From Gigantopelta aegis (lineage: Eukaryota > Mollusca > Gastropoda > Neomphalida > Peltospiridae): a DNA stretch of 64,000 nt. The position numbers and the translations under genes are program-made. Under the pieces are notes generated by a model. The model was given only the letters and a program-made list of their open reading frames with translations. It had not been told where the DNA came from and ran no database searches. The DNA lies in contig NC_054713.1 of NCBI RefSeq assembly GCF_016097555.1, positions 39,668,128 to 39,732,127 of the forward strand, given 5' to 3'. Within the stretch, counting starts at the first letter, position 1. Every line of letters begins with the position of its first letter. Positions 25,831 through 37,861 of this stretch are shown here, piece after piece.

Positions 25831-26779
25831 AACAATGTGAAACTGTTAAAAAGGCACTGCAACAGTAGTAACTAAGTAAATATATAACTAAAACAAGTAG
25901 CAGAAGATGACGCTAATTAGAATAGATGTTTAAGAAGAAAGGTTGACATTTATAATGTTGATAAATTGACAGGTTTTAAAAAACATTCGATACGTTTCAG
26001 TTGAAAAGTTCATTGAAGTTAATCTGTTAAAACATTTTGACTTTTTTGTTGTTTTTATTTGTTGTTTTTGTTTGTTTTTGTTTTCATTTGTTGTTTTTTG
26101 TTGTTGTTTTTTGTTTGTTTTTGTTTGTGGGTTTTTTTAGTGTGAGGCGTTCCTTTTGTTTGTTTGGTAAATGTTTGGTTTGTTTGTTGGGGTTTTTGTT
26201 GTTGTTGTTCGGGGTTTTTTTTTTTTGGGGGGGGTTGTTGTTTTGGTGTTGTTGTTTGTTTTGTTTGTTGTTTGTTTTTTGTTGGTTGTTTGTTTGTTTT
26301 TGGGGTGGGGTGGGGGGGGGGCGTGAGGGTTGTTGTGTTTGTTTGCTTATTTTGTATGTTTTATTTATTTAGTTTAGTTTTTTCTTTGCCTCATGTGATC
26401 TTCTTTGAGTATATTACATATAAAAGGGTAAGGAAAAGCAATTTCTTATGTCGTCTATATTACATAGATGGCTTTTTCATCCTTTTGATCAACAGTAACC
26501 ATGTATGACGCTCTCCAAGTCAACAGTGCGTTTTGTCATTCAGTTTGAAATATGTTTATGACATCTATTAACGCCCATAATTTGTCTTCACAGTGCAGAT
26601 GTACAACAAGACTCTCTTATGCATCGACAGCACTAATTATGTGGAGATTTCTAAAGCAAACTAGTTAATCGGTGTTTGTATTGTTTGCATGCACTTACTG
26701 AAACTCAATAAAACCGTGGTGCTCAGTCGTGAAAAACAGAAGTGCACCAGTGCAGGTGACATGTAAGTTTAACACCACT

Positions 26780-27895
26780 GTGTCTGTCTGCTTGCCTGTG
26801 TGCCTGTCTGTCTGCCTAACTGTCTGTCTATCCATCTGTCTGTCTCTTCCTGTATTCTCTAATTCTCAGTGTGAGTTGTCTGTCTGGCTGTCTCTTTCTG
26901 TATTCTTTATTTCTATATATGACTTATCTGTCTATTAGTCTGTCTGTCTCTCTTTTTCTATACTCTCTAATTCTCTATATACGTTATCTGCATGCGTGTC
27001 TGTATCTCTCTTTCTGTATTCTATAATTCTATATACGAGTTATCTGTCTGTTTGCCTGTCTGTCTCTATTTCAGTTATCTGTCTGTCTGTCTCTTTCTGT
27101 ATTCTCTAATTCTCTATATACGTTATCTGCATGTGTGTCTGTCTGTCTCTTTCTGTATTCTCTAATTCTCTATTTGATTGATCTGCTGTCTGTCAGTCTG
27201 TATCTATCTTTCTGTATTCTATAATTCTATATACGAGTTATCTGTCTGTTTGCCTGTCTGTATGTCTGTCCCTTTCTGTATTATATATTCTCTACATAAG
27301 TTATCTGTCTATCTTTTTGTATTCTCTAATTCTCTATATGAGTTATCTGTCTGTGTCTGCCTGTCTGTGTTTGTCCATCTGTATGTCTCTTTTTGTATTC
27401 TCTATTTCTCTATATGAGTTATCTGTCTGTTTGCCTATCTGTCTTTCTCTTTCTGTATTATCTAATTCTCTATTTTAGTTATCTGTGTGTTTGTCTTTCT
27501 GTATTCTCTAATTCTCTATTTTAGTTATCTGTGTGTCTGTCTGTCTCTTTCTGTATTCTCTAATTCTCTATTTTAGTTATCTGTGTGTTTGTCTGTGTCT
27601 TTCTGTATTCTCTAATTCTCTATTTTAGTTATCTGTGTGTTTGTCTGTGTCTTTCTGTATTCTCTAATTCTGTATAGCAATTATCTGTCTGTGTGCCTGT
27701 CTGTCTTATTCTGAATTTTCTAATTCTGTATATGAGTTATCTCTATTTTGGTCTGTCTGTCTGTCTATCTATTTGTCCCTTTCTGTATTATCTATTCTCT
27801 ATATAAGCTATCTGACTCTTTTTCTATTCTCTAATTCTCTATTTTAGTTATCTGTCTGTGTCTGCCTGTCTGTCTCTTCTGTATTCTCTAATTCT
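26780..27895. repeat. Minisatellite of CTGT runs and 'attctctaattctcta'
   Basis: About 20 degenerate units of roughly 45-60 bp. Each has several (TCTG) units, then 'ctttctgtattctctaattctc' shortened or varied, then 'tagttatctg'. No coding sense. Confidence 0.85.
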
Positions 27896-27959
27896 CCTTA
27901 CAACTCATTACTGTTTTTCACGAAAATTATTTCAGTTGAATGAAAATTATGCACTAAAG

Positions 27960-28070
27960 TAAATGTGTAGCGGGTTTCCTCTCTAAAACTATGTCAAAAT
28001 TACCAAATGTTTCACATCCAATAAATCAGTGTTCTTTAGTGATGTCTTAAACTAAACAAACTTTAAATTT
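27960..28070 (+). mobile_element. SINE family-2 tail fragment
   Basis: 'tagcgggtttcctct', 'caaatgtttcacatcc', 'ttagtgatgtc', ending with AAACAAACTTTA. Confidence 0.75.
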
Positions 28071-28129
28071 AAGTTTGCTACGCAAAACTGCAATAAAAGC
28101 ATGTACCCTTCTTAGATACGTTCGCTTAA

Positions 28130-30114
28130 AGTGCTGTTCCAGATGTATGATGTATTGAGCTATATCAATCAGGATATTATTTAATATGATTAGAAAATAA
28201 AATTAAAAAATGTAAAAAAATTATATACCGGTATATTTTCCATTTAAAAATATTCTCCTGAAAAACAGAACCAGCTGAATTCGTTTCGGGATTTTCCGTA
28301 AGATTTGTTCCGTGACGTCACGAAGGGAACTTCTTTCGATAGTCAGCGCCATTGGTCATTTCTTCTTGTGTGTTTATTATGGTTAAACGGCGTGCTGTTG
28401 GCGGCTGTAGCAATACAAAAGCCAATAAATTTAGTCTTCACGCATTTCCTAGTAATGTTGCAGTGAGAAAGCTATGTGTGAATTTGTTTAAAACAACGTG
28501 GAAATACTGGACAGGAAGAAAATGCCGGAGACCGTTGCGACAGCAGACACTTTAGTTTCGATACGTCTTAACTGGCTTGTCGGCTTAAGCGAGATATGGG
28601 AATACCATGTGTTATGGCTTTTAAAAAAAGATGCCGTACCAACAATTTTTCTGCGACACAAAACAAATGACAACAAGCCGACGCCATCCACACCGAAACG
28701 ACCTTGGGGTGCATATCGTCAATGTCCCAAATTGCGTTATGCTTTCAACTCAGGTCAGTTTGTTTTCTCATGCACGGTTCGTGCAATCATCGAGATCCGA
28801 TTTGTTGTCGTTTGCATCTCGTTCATTTGTGAGATTTTTCTTTACAGTTCGAGAACATTAAAACAATAAAGCACAGACAAGTAAGTATCTATAGCCTAGT
28901 CCGTCCCATCCTACAAAAATGTAGGGTTTTTTTGTAAAAAAGAAAAAAAAAAGCTAATTTTGTATGCATCTTAGAAAACAATCGGCTCAGAAATAAATGA
29001 CTTGTAAATTCCATAGTATGAAAAAAGGCATTCACTGTAAAACAGACTATAAATACATTAAATTAATTTTACTATATCCTCCCACAGAGAAAACCTTTTT
29101 TGATACTATGGAATGTGCTATAAGTTATTTATTTCTGTGCAGACTGTTTTCACAACTGCACACAAAAAAATAGTATTGTTTTGTTATTTCCAAAACACTT
29201 TTACTTTTTTTCTTTTTTTTTACGTCAGACTAAACCGTAATTATTCACACAAAAAAACCCATCTTCATAGATGGATGGGACGGACTAAAAGTCGTTTTTG
29301 TTTATTTCTTAAAATTAAAATAAGTTATTTATTTCTGAGCAGACTGTTTTCACAACTGCACACAAAAATAGTATTGTTTTGTTATTTCCAAAACACTTTT
29401 ACTTTTTTTTTTACGTCAACTAAACTGAAATTATTCACACAAAAAAACATCTTCATAGAGGGATGGGACGGGCTAAAAGTCGTTTTTGTTTATTTCTTAA
29501 AATTACCGATATCGGGTCCACTTGACTCGTAGAATTCAAGAGTTATTTATCGTCTTTTCTACTACATCACAAGTATTAGAACATACAGTGTAGCAAAATA
29601 ATTCGCACGAAAAGCTAAAGAACAAAACAAGAGTAAAAGTTGTAAATTAGTGGTAAGCTGTCTCCACGACCATTTTCATCGTCATCTGTCAGGCCGGTGG
29701 TTCGTCGGAAGATGTTCCAGGTTCAAACTGATAAGGCATTATTTGTTGTGTTGCACAAATATTAGTCCAGTCGTCATTACTACACTATTCATCATCGAAA
29801 GAAGAATCGCATGATGAATGAGCTTGGCAGTCGCTGTCGGTCCTACTTTCGCTTGCGCTGGAAGTCATCTCGTGGTAGGTTTCTGTGAAGCGCGTTACCT
29901 TCGTGACGTCACGGCTATTTACAGGCAAATGATTTTACCGAGAATTTTACTCGGTCGTTTCCGGCAGTGTTCTACGGGAGTGATGTTTTAATACTTTTAT
30001 GGAGCATTTTCGTAATTATTGATTTACATATGGGTGTAAAATATTATTGCAATGAATTAAGAAAGCATTTAATTGTGGAATTTGAAATTTTAGTGTATGG
30101 TCTGGCACAGCACT
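28130..30114 (+). mobile_element. Kolobok-like DNA transposon remnant (TTAA target, THAP domain)
   Basis: Ends are inverted repeats AGTGCTGTTCCAG (28130) and CTGGCACAGCACT (to 30114), flanked by TTAA at 28126-28129 and 30115-30118. The interior holds a decayed THAP-domain frame and, at 29121-29315 and 29321-29503, an internal ~200-bp tandem duplication. Further inside both ends, 'cgtgacgtcac' occurs near 28315 and 29905. THAP plus TTAA target plus 13-bp inverted repeats points to Kolobok. No DDE transposase frame is visible, so it is internally deleted. Confidence 0.75.
28379..28690 (+). pseudogene. Decayed THAP zinc-finger domain
   Basis: Starts MVKRRAVGGCSNTKANKFSLHAFPS (the C-x-N...FH.FP signature of THAP) at 28379. 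After the WKYWTGRK segment the match moves to other frames: RHFSFDTS and LACRLKRDMGIP near 28550-28600, and the family hallmark LKKDAVPTIF near 28625-28655. At least two frameshifts and one stop break it. THAP domains bind DNA and are common at the N-terminus of Kolobok and P-type transposases. Confidence 0.75.
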
Positions 30115-30289
30115 TTAAAGTATGCATGTCGCTTTTTTAATAGCTGACTCGACCTGTAATAATTAACACGCTTCTGCACTTCAGCAAGATAAGGACTCTT
30201 GAAGATGAAACTTTAAACAAGTCACTTGACGTATTTTGATCTGTAAAAAACCAAAACACCTAGACAAAAACAGCAAAACAAAACAATTT

Positions 30290-30524
30290 CTCTTCGCAGT
30301 GCAGGTGAAACACAAGAACAAAAAGATAGTGCGTGTGAACTAGGAACGACATACCTTCCTTTCTTTATCTTGTCGAATACAATAAAATGTAATGAATGCG
30401 TGAATGAACCTCTCATGTAGTTAGTTGTCGATGCTTGTACGGTTTGGATGCGCTTACTGAAAGGCAATAAAACTGTGTTGCACATTCGTGAGAAACAGAA
30501 GTGCACCAGCACAGGTAACATGTA
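30290..30524. repeat. Short third copy (C) of the segmental repeat
   Basis: Matches 23180-23425 and 26600-26770: 'ctttatctt...aaaatgtaatgaatgc', 'actgaaaggcaataaaac', 'agtgcaccagcacaggtaac'. It lies just right of the Kolobok-like element. Confidence 0.7.
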
Positions 30525-31185
30525 AAGCCTCAGTCACACTGGATCGAACGTTTCCTGGATCGTACGATTGGTGGCAATTTGGTCACGGTACAACCAATCG
30601 GCAATGTTAGCTACGATCTTCATTTGCGATCGCATGACTGGTGGTAGGTCATCGTACGATTGGTGGTACGCATGGTCGTGAAGTCGATCTGAAGATCAAT
30701 CGTAGGTAATCGTGCGACTAGTGGTGAGGATCAGCGACTGATCGTACGACCAATCGTGGCGACCTGCGACCGCTCGCACGCTCGATCGCAGCCAGTCGTA
30801 AGATGGGTCGCTCAATCAGATATAAAGGCTCGCGATCGTGTGTCAGCGTACGACAGGTGGCACAACCTATTGTCAGGTGGCGTGACCAGTAGCACGACCA
30901 ATCGTGCGACAACTTGACCCACGATCATGCACCACTGGTGGTGCATCCGTGTGCGACTGTTGGTACGACCATGTAAGACCTGTTTGCGACCTCTTACGAT
31001 TTGGAATCGCAGGTCAGACGTTTTGAACAGGACCAGCGATCTTGCTGCGACTGATTTTGCTCTGGCGATCTCCCACGACCTCTGCGACCAGTCGCGCTCT
31101 TTCTACAATTTGCCCGCGATTCTAAAAAACATTTCGGTCGCAGTTAGGTCGTAACCTGGTCGCAGGCCCTGTGTGACTGGAGCTT
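30525..31185. mobile_element. Inverted-repeat element 1, CGATCG/CGTACGA-rich interior
   Basis: Imperfect 18-bp inverted ends (AAGCCTCAGTCACACTGG / rc of the segment ending 31185). The interior is GC-rich compared with its neighbours and packed with variants of CGATCGTACGA, GCGACC and TGGTGG. A non-coding MITE-like element is the best description; the short frames inside are not conserved proteins. Confidence 0.65.
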
Positions 31186-31187
31186 AA

Positions 31188-31881
31188 GGCAGTGTCACAC
31201 ATTCGAGACCTAAACTCACGATCAGCTCACGACCTTGACGATCTAAAAAAAAAAAAAATCGCGGGGAGAACGTAGGAAATGTGGCGCCAAAATAAAAAAT
31301 GCCACGAGGTGAAGTCCAACTCACGTTTGTCAAGAGCTATGCACGAGCTACAAACGAGCTATACACGGTCAACTGACGTACCGTATCAGAGCAATCCACG
31401 TTCATTCGCGTCCTACTTGCGATCTGTTGGCGACCTATCAGTGGGATTGGCGACCAATCAGAGCAGCTCTAGAGCGGCTCACGAGCTGCTCGTGCGCAAG
31501 AATAGTGCATCACGTGGTACAACCGTGTACACCGCGAGTATAAAAACACCTGCGACCATGTCCGACCATTAAGTCCACTTCAAGATGATGTAACGAGCGA
31601 CTCCCGACCGTCACGACCATTTAAGAGCAGTTGACGACGGATTTACGTCCGCTACCCTACGAAGGTAGATCGGCTGACTCTCACGATTGTTTTGAGCATT
31701 GTCAAAAGTTCGTGAGAGTTTGCCGACTTCTCACGTCCTTCAAGACACACCGAAGACCACTTAAGTCCTATATCAGAGCCCGTCAAGTGCTCCAAGACCT
31801 TTCACGAGGGACTCATGATTTTTTCACTTTTCGCATCGTCAGGTGATCGTGGAGCAAAATCGTGACTGTGTGACACCCGCA
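31188..31881. mobile_element. Inverted-repeat element 2, flanked by TTAA
   Basis: Ends carry GTGTCACAC near 31192 and GTGTGACAC near 31867 in inverted orientation, bounded by TTAA at 31184-31187 and 31882-31885. The interior repeats CACGA, GAGCTA and GACC motifs and has TATAAAAA at 31541. It resembles element 1 in style and abuts it directly. Confidence 0.65.
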
Positions 31882-32071
31882 TTAATACTGTTAATTTATA
31901 GACCTAAAATAAAGTTGTTCATGTAGAATTGGACACAACAATTGTACATGATCGAACATTTAATCTACCTTACGTAGTATTTATTTCTGGAAAATACATA
32001 TGATGATACTGTCAAAGCCTCGTATATTTTTGTTTTCACCCGTCTTTTATATTCTTCAGAATTCCTTCGAG

Positions 32072-32123
32072 ATGCAGGGAAACGTGTTATTGGTGATCAC
32101 TTTGTTTTGTCTTGGTGTTCAAG
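32072..32123 (+). CDS. Secreted EGF-ZP-PAN gene, exon 1 (signal peptide)
   Basis: ATG at 32072 begins MQGNVLLVITLFCLGVQG, a typical cleaved signal peptide. The exon ends in CAA-G before GTAAGG (phase 1), matching the phase of exon 2. A pyrimidine-rich 'attcttcag' 20 bp upstream of the ATG might be an acceptor for a leader exon. The product would be a secreted or cell-surface extracellular matrix protein. Confidence 0.75.
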
Positions 32124-32449
32124 GTAAGGTTTAAGGAAATGCGTCTTTAATTGTTCATTATCGAGACATTTTCATTTATTTTCATTTCAACTAATTTTCA
32201 TGTATCTTGTATGACGTCATACGGCAAATGCCTTACTAGTTTGACGATACTCGATTGGCTTACACAAAAAAAAAGAGGAATAAATAATGATTTTTCGACT
32301 ATTCCTGTAAGATTGCAGGATAAAAGAAATAACTGGCTACTGTCTTAAGATATCGGCTGTATCCTGCTCAGGTCGCTGCATTCGCCATTCTAACCTTCGC
32401 AGGATAAAGCCCATATCTTAAGACAGTAACCAGTTATTTCCTATATATG

Positions 32450-34640
32450 ATAACAGGCGGGGACTACTAAACGCGTATTGATTTATATGTTTACAGGCGG
32501 AGACAACTAAACGCGTATTGATTTATATGATTACAGGCGGAAACTACTAAACGCGTATTGATTTATATGATTACAGACGGAGACTACTAAACGCGTATTG
32601 ATTTATATGATTACAGGCGGGGACTACTAAACGCGAATTGATTTATATGATTACAGGCGGGGACTACTAAAGGCGTATTGATTTATATGATTACAAACGG
32701 GCACTACTAAACGCGTATTGATTTATATGATTACAGACGGGGACTACTAAATGCGTATTGATTTATATGATTACAGACGGGGACTACTAAACGCGTATTG
32801 ATTTATATGATTACAGGCTGGAACTACTAAACGCGAATTGATTTATATGATTACAGACGGGCACTACTAAACGCGTATTGATTTATATGATTACAGACGG
32901 GGACTACTAAACGCGAATTGATTTATATGATTACAGGCGGAGACTACTAAACGCGAATTGATTTATATGATTACAGACGGGCACTACTAAACGCGTATTA
33001 ATTTATATGATTACAGAAGGGGACTACTAAACGCGTATTGATTTATATGATTACAGGCGGGGACTACTAAACGCGAATTCATTTATATGATTACAGGCGG
33101 GAACTACTAAAGGCGTATTGATTTATATGATTACAGGCAGGGACTACTAAACGCGAATTCATTTATATGATTACAGGCGGGGACTACTAAGCGTGTATTG
33201 ATTTATATGATTACAGACGGGTACCACTAAACGCGTATTGATTTATATGATTACAGGCAGGTACTACTAAACGTTTATTGATTTAACGTGTATTGATTTA
33301 TATGATTACAGATGTGGACTACCAAACGTGTATTGATTTATATCATGACAAACGGGGACTACGAGTGTCAATAAATAATGAGCCACAATGCTGTCTTTAC
33401 ATTGCTGTCGTAATATATGCATATTAAGCATATTGGTTTGTATGATCAAAGGAGGGGACTACTAAACGTTTATTGATGTATATGATTACAGGCGGGGACT
33501 ACTAAACGTTTATTAATTTATATGATTACAGGCGGGGACTACTAAACGCGAATTGATTTATATGATTACAGACGGGTACCACTAAACGCGTATTGATTTA
33601 TATTTTACAGAAGGGGATTACTTAACGTGTATTGATTTATATGATTACAGGCGGGGACTACTAAACGTCTATTGATTTATATGATTATAGGCGGGACTAC
33701 CAAACGTGTATTGATGTATATCATTACAAATGGGGACTACTAAACGCGTATTGATTTATATTATTAGAGACAGGGACTACTAAGCGTGTATTGATTTATA
33801 TGATTACAGGCAGGAACTACTAAACGTTTATTAATTTACATGATTACAGGCGGGACTATTAAACGTGTATTGATTTATATGATTACAAGCGGGGACTACT
33901 AAACCTGTATTGATTTATATGTTTACAGATGGAGACTACTAAGCGTTTATTGATTTATATTATTACAGACTACTAAACGTGTATTGATTTATATGATTAC
34001 AGGCGGGGACTACTAATCGTTTATTGATTTATATGATTACAGGCGGGGACTACTAAAAAAAAAATTGTGTATTGATTTATATAATTACAAGCGGTGACTA
34101 CCAAACGTGTTATATTGATTTATATCATTACAGGAGTGAACTACTAAATGTTTATTGATTTATATGATTACCGGCGGGGACGACTAAACGCGTATGGATT
34201 TATATGATTACAGGTGGGGACAACTAAACGTGTATTGATTTAATGTGTATTGATTTATATGATTACAGGAGGGGACTATTAAACGCGTATTGATTTATAT
34301 CGTTACAGGCGAGGACTACTAAACGCGTATTGATTTATATCATTACAGGAGTGGACTACTAAATGTTTATTGATTTATATGATTACAGGTGGGGACTATT
34401 AAACGTGTATTGATTTATATGATTACATACGTGGACTACTAAACGTGTATTGATTTATATGAATAGAGGCGGGGACTACTAAACGTGTATTGATTTATAC
34501 GATTACAGGCGGAGACAACTAAACGTGTGTTGATTTATATGATTACATGCGGAGACAACTAAATGTGTGTTGATTTATATGATTACAGACGGGGACTAGT
34601 AAACGTGTACTGATTTGTTTTAATCTGTATGATTACTGTC
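32450..34640 (+). repeat. Intron-1 minisatellite made of the exon-2 splice acceptor (main block)
   Basis: About 54 units of 40 bp. Each unit contains 'ttgatttatatgattacag' followed by 'gcggggactactaaacgcg'. The first part is the 3' splice site of exon 2, and the following 'gcggggactact' equals the first bases of exon 2 (37862). Most units also contain TACTAAAC, like a branch-point consensus, about 30 bases before the next AG. Units differ by a few substitutions. Confidence 0.95.
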
Positions 34641-34700
34641 GGGCATTACTGACTCGTTTTTCTAAAAATTTAATCTCTAAAACATCTTATTGCATATAAG

Positions 34701-34702
<2 letters not shown>

Positions 34703-34738
<36 letters not shown>
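34703..34738. repeat. (CA)n microsatellite inside the intron-1 array
   Basis: About 18 CA units between array units; 2-3 more array units follow at 34741-34845. Confidence 0.9.
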
Positions 34739-34740
<2 letters not shown>

Positions 34741-34846
34741 TAAAAACGCGTATTGATTTGTATGATTATAGGCGGGGATTATAAAAATGCTTATTGATTT
34801 GTATGATTACAGGCGGGGATTATAAAAAAACGTATTGATTAGTATG

Positions 34847-34938
34847 AAAGAAAGAAATATTTTATTCAACGACGCACTCAACACATTTTATTTACATTTA
34901 TATGGCGTCAGACATATGGTTAAGGACCACACAGCAAT
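34847..34938 (-). mobile_element. SINE tail, split by the adjacent LINE
   Basis: The + strand reads 'tattttattcaacgacgc', 'atggcgtcagacat' and 'ttaaggaccacaca', the reverse of a family-1 tail. The head of a minus-strand SINE lies on the far side of the LINE (37347-37437), so the two may be one insertion split by the LINE. Confidence 0.75.
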
Positions 34939-37346
34939 ATAGAAAAACTGTAAAATTTTACAAACGTAAACACGATAAATCATCCGAACAAAAAATACGC
35001 AAAATGCAAACAAACAAACCCAAGGAATTTTGGAAACTATTAAATTCAATAAATGATTAAAAAAAAACACCCACTGATATAGAAATGGATAATTTCTTTG
35101 AATATTTCAAATAAATAAATGAAACAGACCCTAATGGTGTTGAAAGCATCAACATAGATATCTCGTTTGAAAACAGTATCCTAAATAATGAAATCACTAT
35201 TGATGAAGTACGGAAAGCCATTAGATGTCTCCGAAACAATAAAGCGATGGGTACAGATGAAATTTCAAATGAATACCTTAAATATGGAGAAAGCAAACTC
35301 GCCCCAATCTTAGTAAAACTATTTAATATTATTTTCAACACAGGCATACTACCAGATGATTGGCTAAATGGAATTATTAAGCCAATTTATAAAAAGAAAG
35401 GTAGCCCAAATGATCCCGAATCTTACAGACCCATTATAATAGTAAGTTGTTTTGGAAAGCTATTTACATCAATTTTGAATAAGAGAATAAATGACTTCCT
35501 CGAATCCACAGAACAACTAAACGAAAGTCAAGCGGGCTTTCGCAAAGGTTATAGTACTAATGATCATATTTTTTCTTTGCATGCCCTATGTGAAATTATC
35601 AAACAAAGAAAAAAGAAATTTTACTGTGCCTTTATAGATTTCTCGAAAGCATTTGATACTGTCTGGCGAACAGGTTTATGGCAAAAAAATAATAATTTAG
35701 ATGTAAATGGTAAATTTCTTAGAATTGTTTATATTATGTACCAAGTTATCAAATCATGTATAAGCCACAATGATGAATATTCGGCTTATTTCCTATGTCA
35801 AAATGGAGTACGTCAGGGCGAAAATCTGTCCCCCATATTATTCGCTATATACTTAAATGACCTAGAAAATACACTAAAAGAGAAACAATGTAATGGTATA
35901 AGAATAGAATATGAAAACAACAATACTGACCTACTGTTTATAATTACCCTGCTACTTTATGCTGACGACACTGTGATTTTGGCAGAAGCACCAGAAGACC
36001 TACAAAAGTCTTTAAACGTTTTCTCGGAATATTGTGAAATTTGGAAATTAAAAGTAAATATAGATAAGTCTAAAATATTAGTATTTGGTACAAAACCTCC
36101 CAAAAATAAATCATTCTACATTAAGGACATTAAATTAGACATTGTTGATAACTATAAATACTTAGACATTATATTTACTAGAACAGGATCGTTTATCCAA
36201 GCTAAAAAATCTTTAATAGCACAGGCTAATAAAGGTATGACCTTACTCAAAATGAGAATTAGAAATCTTAATTTACCAATAGATTGCCATTTACACTTGT
36301 TTGATAGTACCATTGTCCCTATTCTGTTATATTCCTCGGAAATTTGGGGTTTTGGTAATAATCAAAATATAGAAAGAATACAGCTAAATTTTCTAAGAGA
36401 CTTATTAAGGCTAAGAAGAAGTACCCCACTGCCCATGATTTATGGAGAATTAGGCGTATTTCCATTAGATATTAAGATACACATTAAAATACTAAGTTTT
36501 TGGGCCTCGTTGGTAACAGGAAAGGCCTCTAAAATATCATATATACTGTACAAAACAATGATTAGTGAAAGCACAAAAAATGGGTTAAAATTTAAATGGT
36601 TAAGTAATGTAAACGATATATTAAATAAATTAGGACTGGGAAATTATTGGTTACGTCAAATAAGAACTCATTTATTAAGTTAGTTACTCAACGTTTAAAA
36701 GATCAATTCAGACAAACCTGGAACGAAAATATTAATACTTATCCCAAATGTATTACTTATAGAATATTTAAATCGGCACATGTTTGTGAAAATTACCTTC
36801 TATACTTACCTGAAAAAATACGCATTATTTACAGTCGATTTAGAACCAGCAATCACTATCTTCCAATTGAAACTGGCAGATGGCAAAATATTGAAAGAAA
36901 AAATAGAATTTGCCCTCTTTGCAAAATCACAATAGGTGATGAATTTCATTACCTATTTCAATGTCCACACTTTACTAACGAAAGATCAACCTACTTAAAT
37001 AAATATTACTTCAACAGACCAAACACTTTTAAATTACACAAGCTCTTTAACACAAAAACAATTATCTATTATAAAGAAACTATGTACGTTTCTTAATGTC
37101 ATTAATAGTGTATTAAAAGACACGCCTTTGTCATAGATTTATTCAACTAATATATTTTATCGTTTGTGTATATGTATATAGATAGATAGTTAGATAGATA
37201 GATAGATAGATATAGATAGATATAATTATATGTATGTATGTTTTAATCAGCAGCCGCCATTGTATTGTGTATATATATATATGTTTGTAAACACCTCAGT
37301 GTAACACCGTTTGGTGTTCTGAGTGAATAAAGTTCTGTTCTGTTCT
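34939..37346 (+). mobile_element. LINE (non-LTR retrotransposon), 5' truncated
   Basis: Contains an RT frame at 35247-36683 and a finger domain to 37096, then a 3' UTR with GATA repeats (37175-37225) and a terminal (TTCTG)n-like run ending near 37346. Protein motifs resemble those of the LINE at 3616-8058 but are clearly a different, younger family. Endonuclease and ORF1 are missing. Confidence 0.9.
35190..37096 (+). pseudogene. LINE reverse transcriptase, nearly intact, with C-terminal finger
   Basis: RT motifs in order: SYRPIIIVSCFGKLFTS, AGFRKGYSTNDHIF, FYCAFIDFSKAFDTVW, GVRQGENLSP, LLYADDTVIL (catalytic Asp pair present), WKLKVNIDKSKILVF. One frame change near 36650-36680 separates the C-terminal part, which has LPIETGRWQNIERKNR and a CPLC...H...C finger. 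An early stop lies near 35060 and another near 35112 in the upstream part, so only the RT core is open. Confidence 0.88.
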
Positions 37347-37437
37347 GGATTAAAAATCCCATGCCTCGACTGGGATCCGAACCCAGTACCTACCAGCCTG
37401 TAGACCGATGGCCTAACCACGACGCCACCGAGGCCGG
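37347..37437 (-). mobile_element. SINE tRNA-like head (GCCTCGGTGG family)
   Basis: Reverse complement of the head at 24009-24100: CCGGCCTCGGTGGCGTCGTGG, box B 'gggttcggatcccag'. Probably the 5' part of the SINE whose tail is at 34847. The outer flanks 'ttgattagtatg' and 'ttgattactatc' could be its target duplication, but they also match the minisatellite unit. Confidence 0.8.
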
Positions 37438-37439
37438 TT

Positions 37440-37861
37440 GATTACTATCATTACAGGCGGGGACTATAAAAACGCGTACTGATTTTTATGATTACAGGCT
37501 GGGATTATAAAACCGCGTATTGATTTGTATGATTACCGGCGGGGACTATAAAAACGGATATTGATTTGTTTGATTACAGGCGGAGACTATAATTCGCGCA
37601 TTGATTTGTATGATTACAGACAGGGACTATAATACGCGTATTGACTTGTATGATTACAGTCGGGGAATGTAAACCACGTATTGATTTCTTTGATTACAGG
37701 CGGAGACTATAATTCGCGTATTGATTTGTATAATTACAGGCGGGGATTATAAAAACGCGTATTGATTTGTATGATTACAGGCGGGGACTATAAAAACGCG
37801 TATTGATTTGTATGTTTACAGGCGGGAACTATAATACGCGTATTGATTTGTATGATTACAG
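37440..37861 (+). repeat. Intron-1 minisatellite, distal block ending at the true acceptor
   Basis: About ten units of 41 bp, a variant with 'ggggactataaaaacgcg' in place of 'ggggactactaaacgcg'. The last unit supplies the real acceptor: its 'gtatgattacag' is immediately followed by exon 2. Confidence 0.95.

Larger units (their letters stand above)
23475..26780. repeat. Segmental duplication, copy B
   Basis: Homologous to copy A by the same landmarks, with a SINE insertion at 24009-24409, a family-2 SINE tail at 24562-24715 and another SINE at 25664-25830 that copy A lacks. Its GT-rich run lies at 26036-26350. A short third copy of the end segment lies at 30290-30524. Confidence 0.8.

Noticed and set aside
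31279-31846. Two + strand frames of 97 and 71 aa
   Set aside because: They lie inside a CpG-rich inverted-repeat element and are made of its repeated words.
32450-34640. Possible CRISPR-like array because of regular 40-bp spacing
   Set aside because: There are no unique spacers: the whole unit repeats, in a eukaryotic intron, and matches the exon-2 acceptor.
34835-37449. 'ttgattagtatg' / 'ttgattactatc' as a firm SINE target duplication
   Set aside because: The same phrase is part of every minisatellite unit, so similarity is expected without target duplication; kept only as a possibility.
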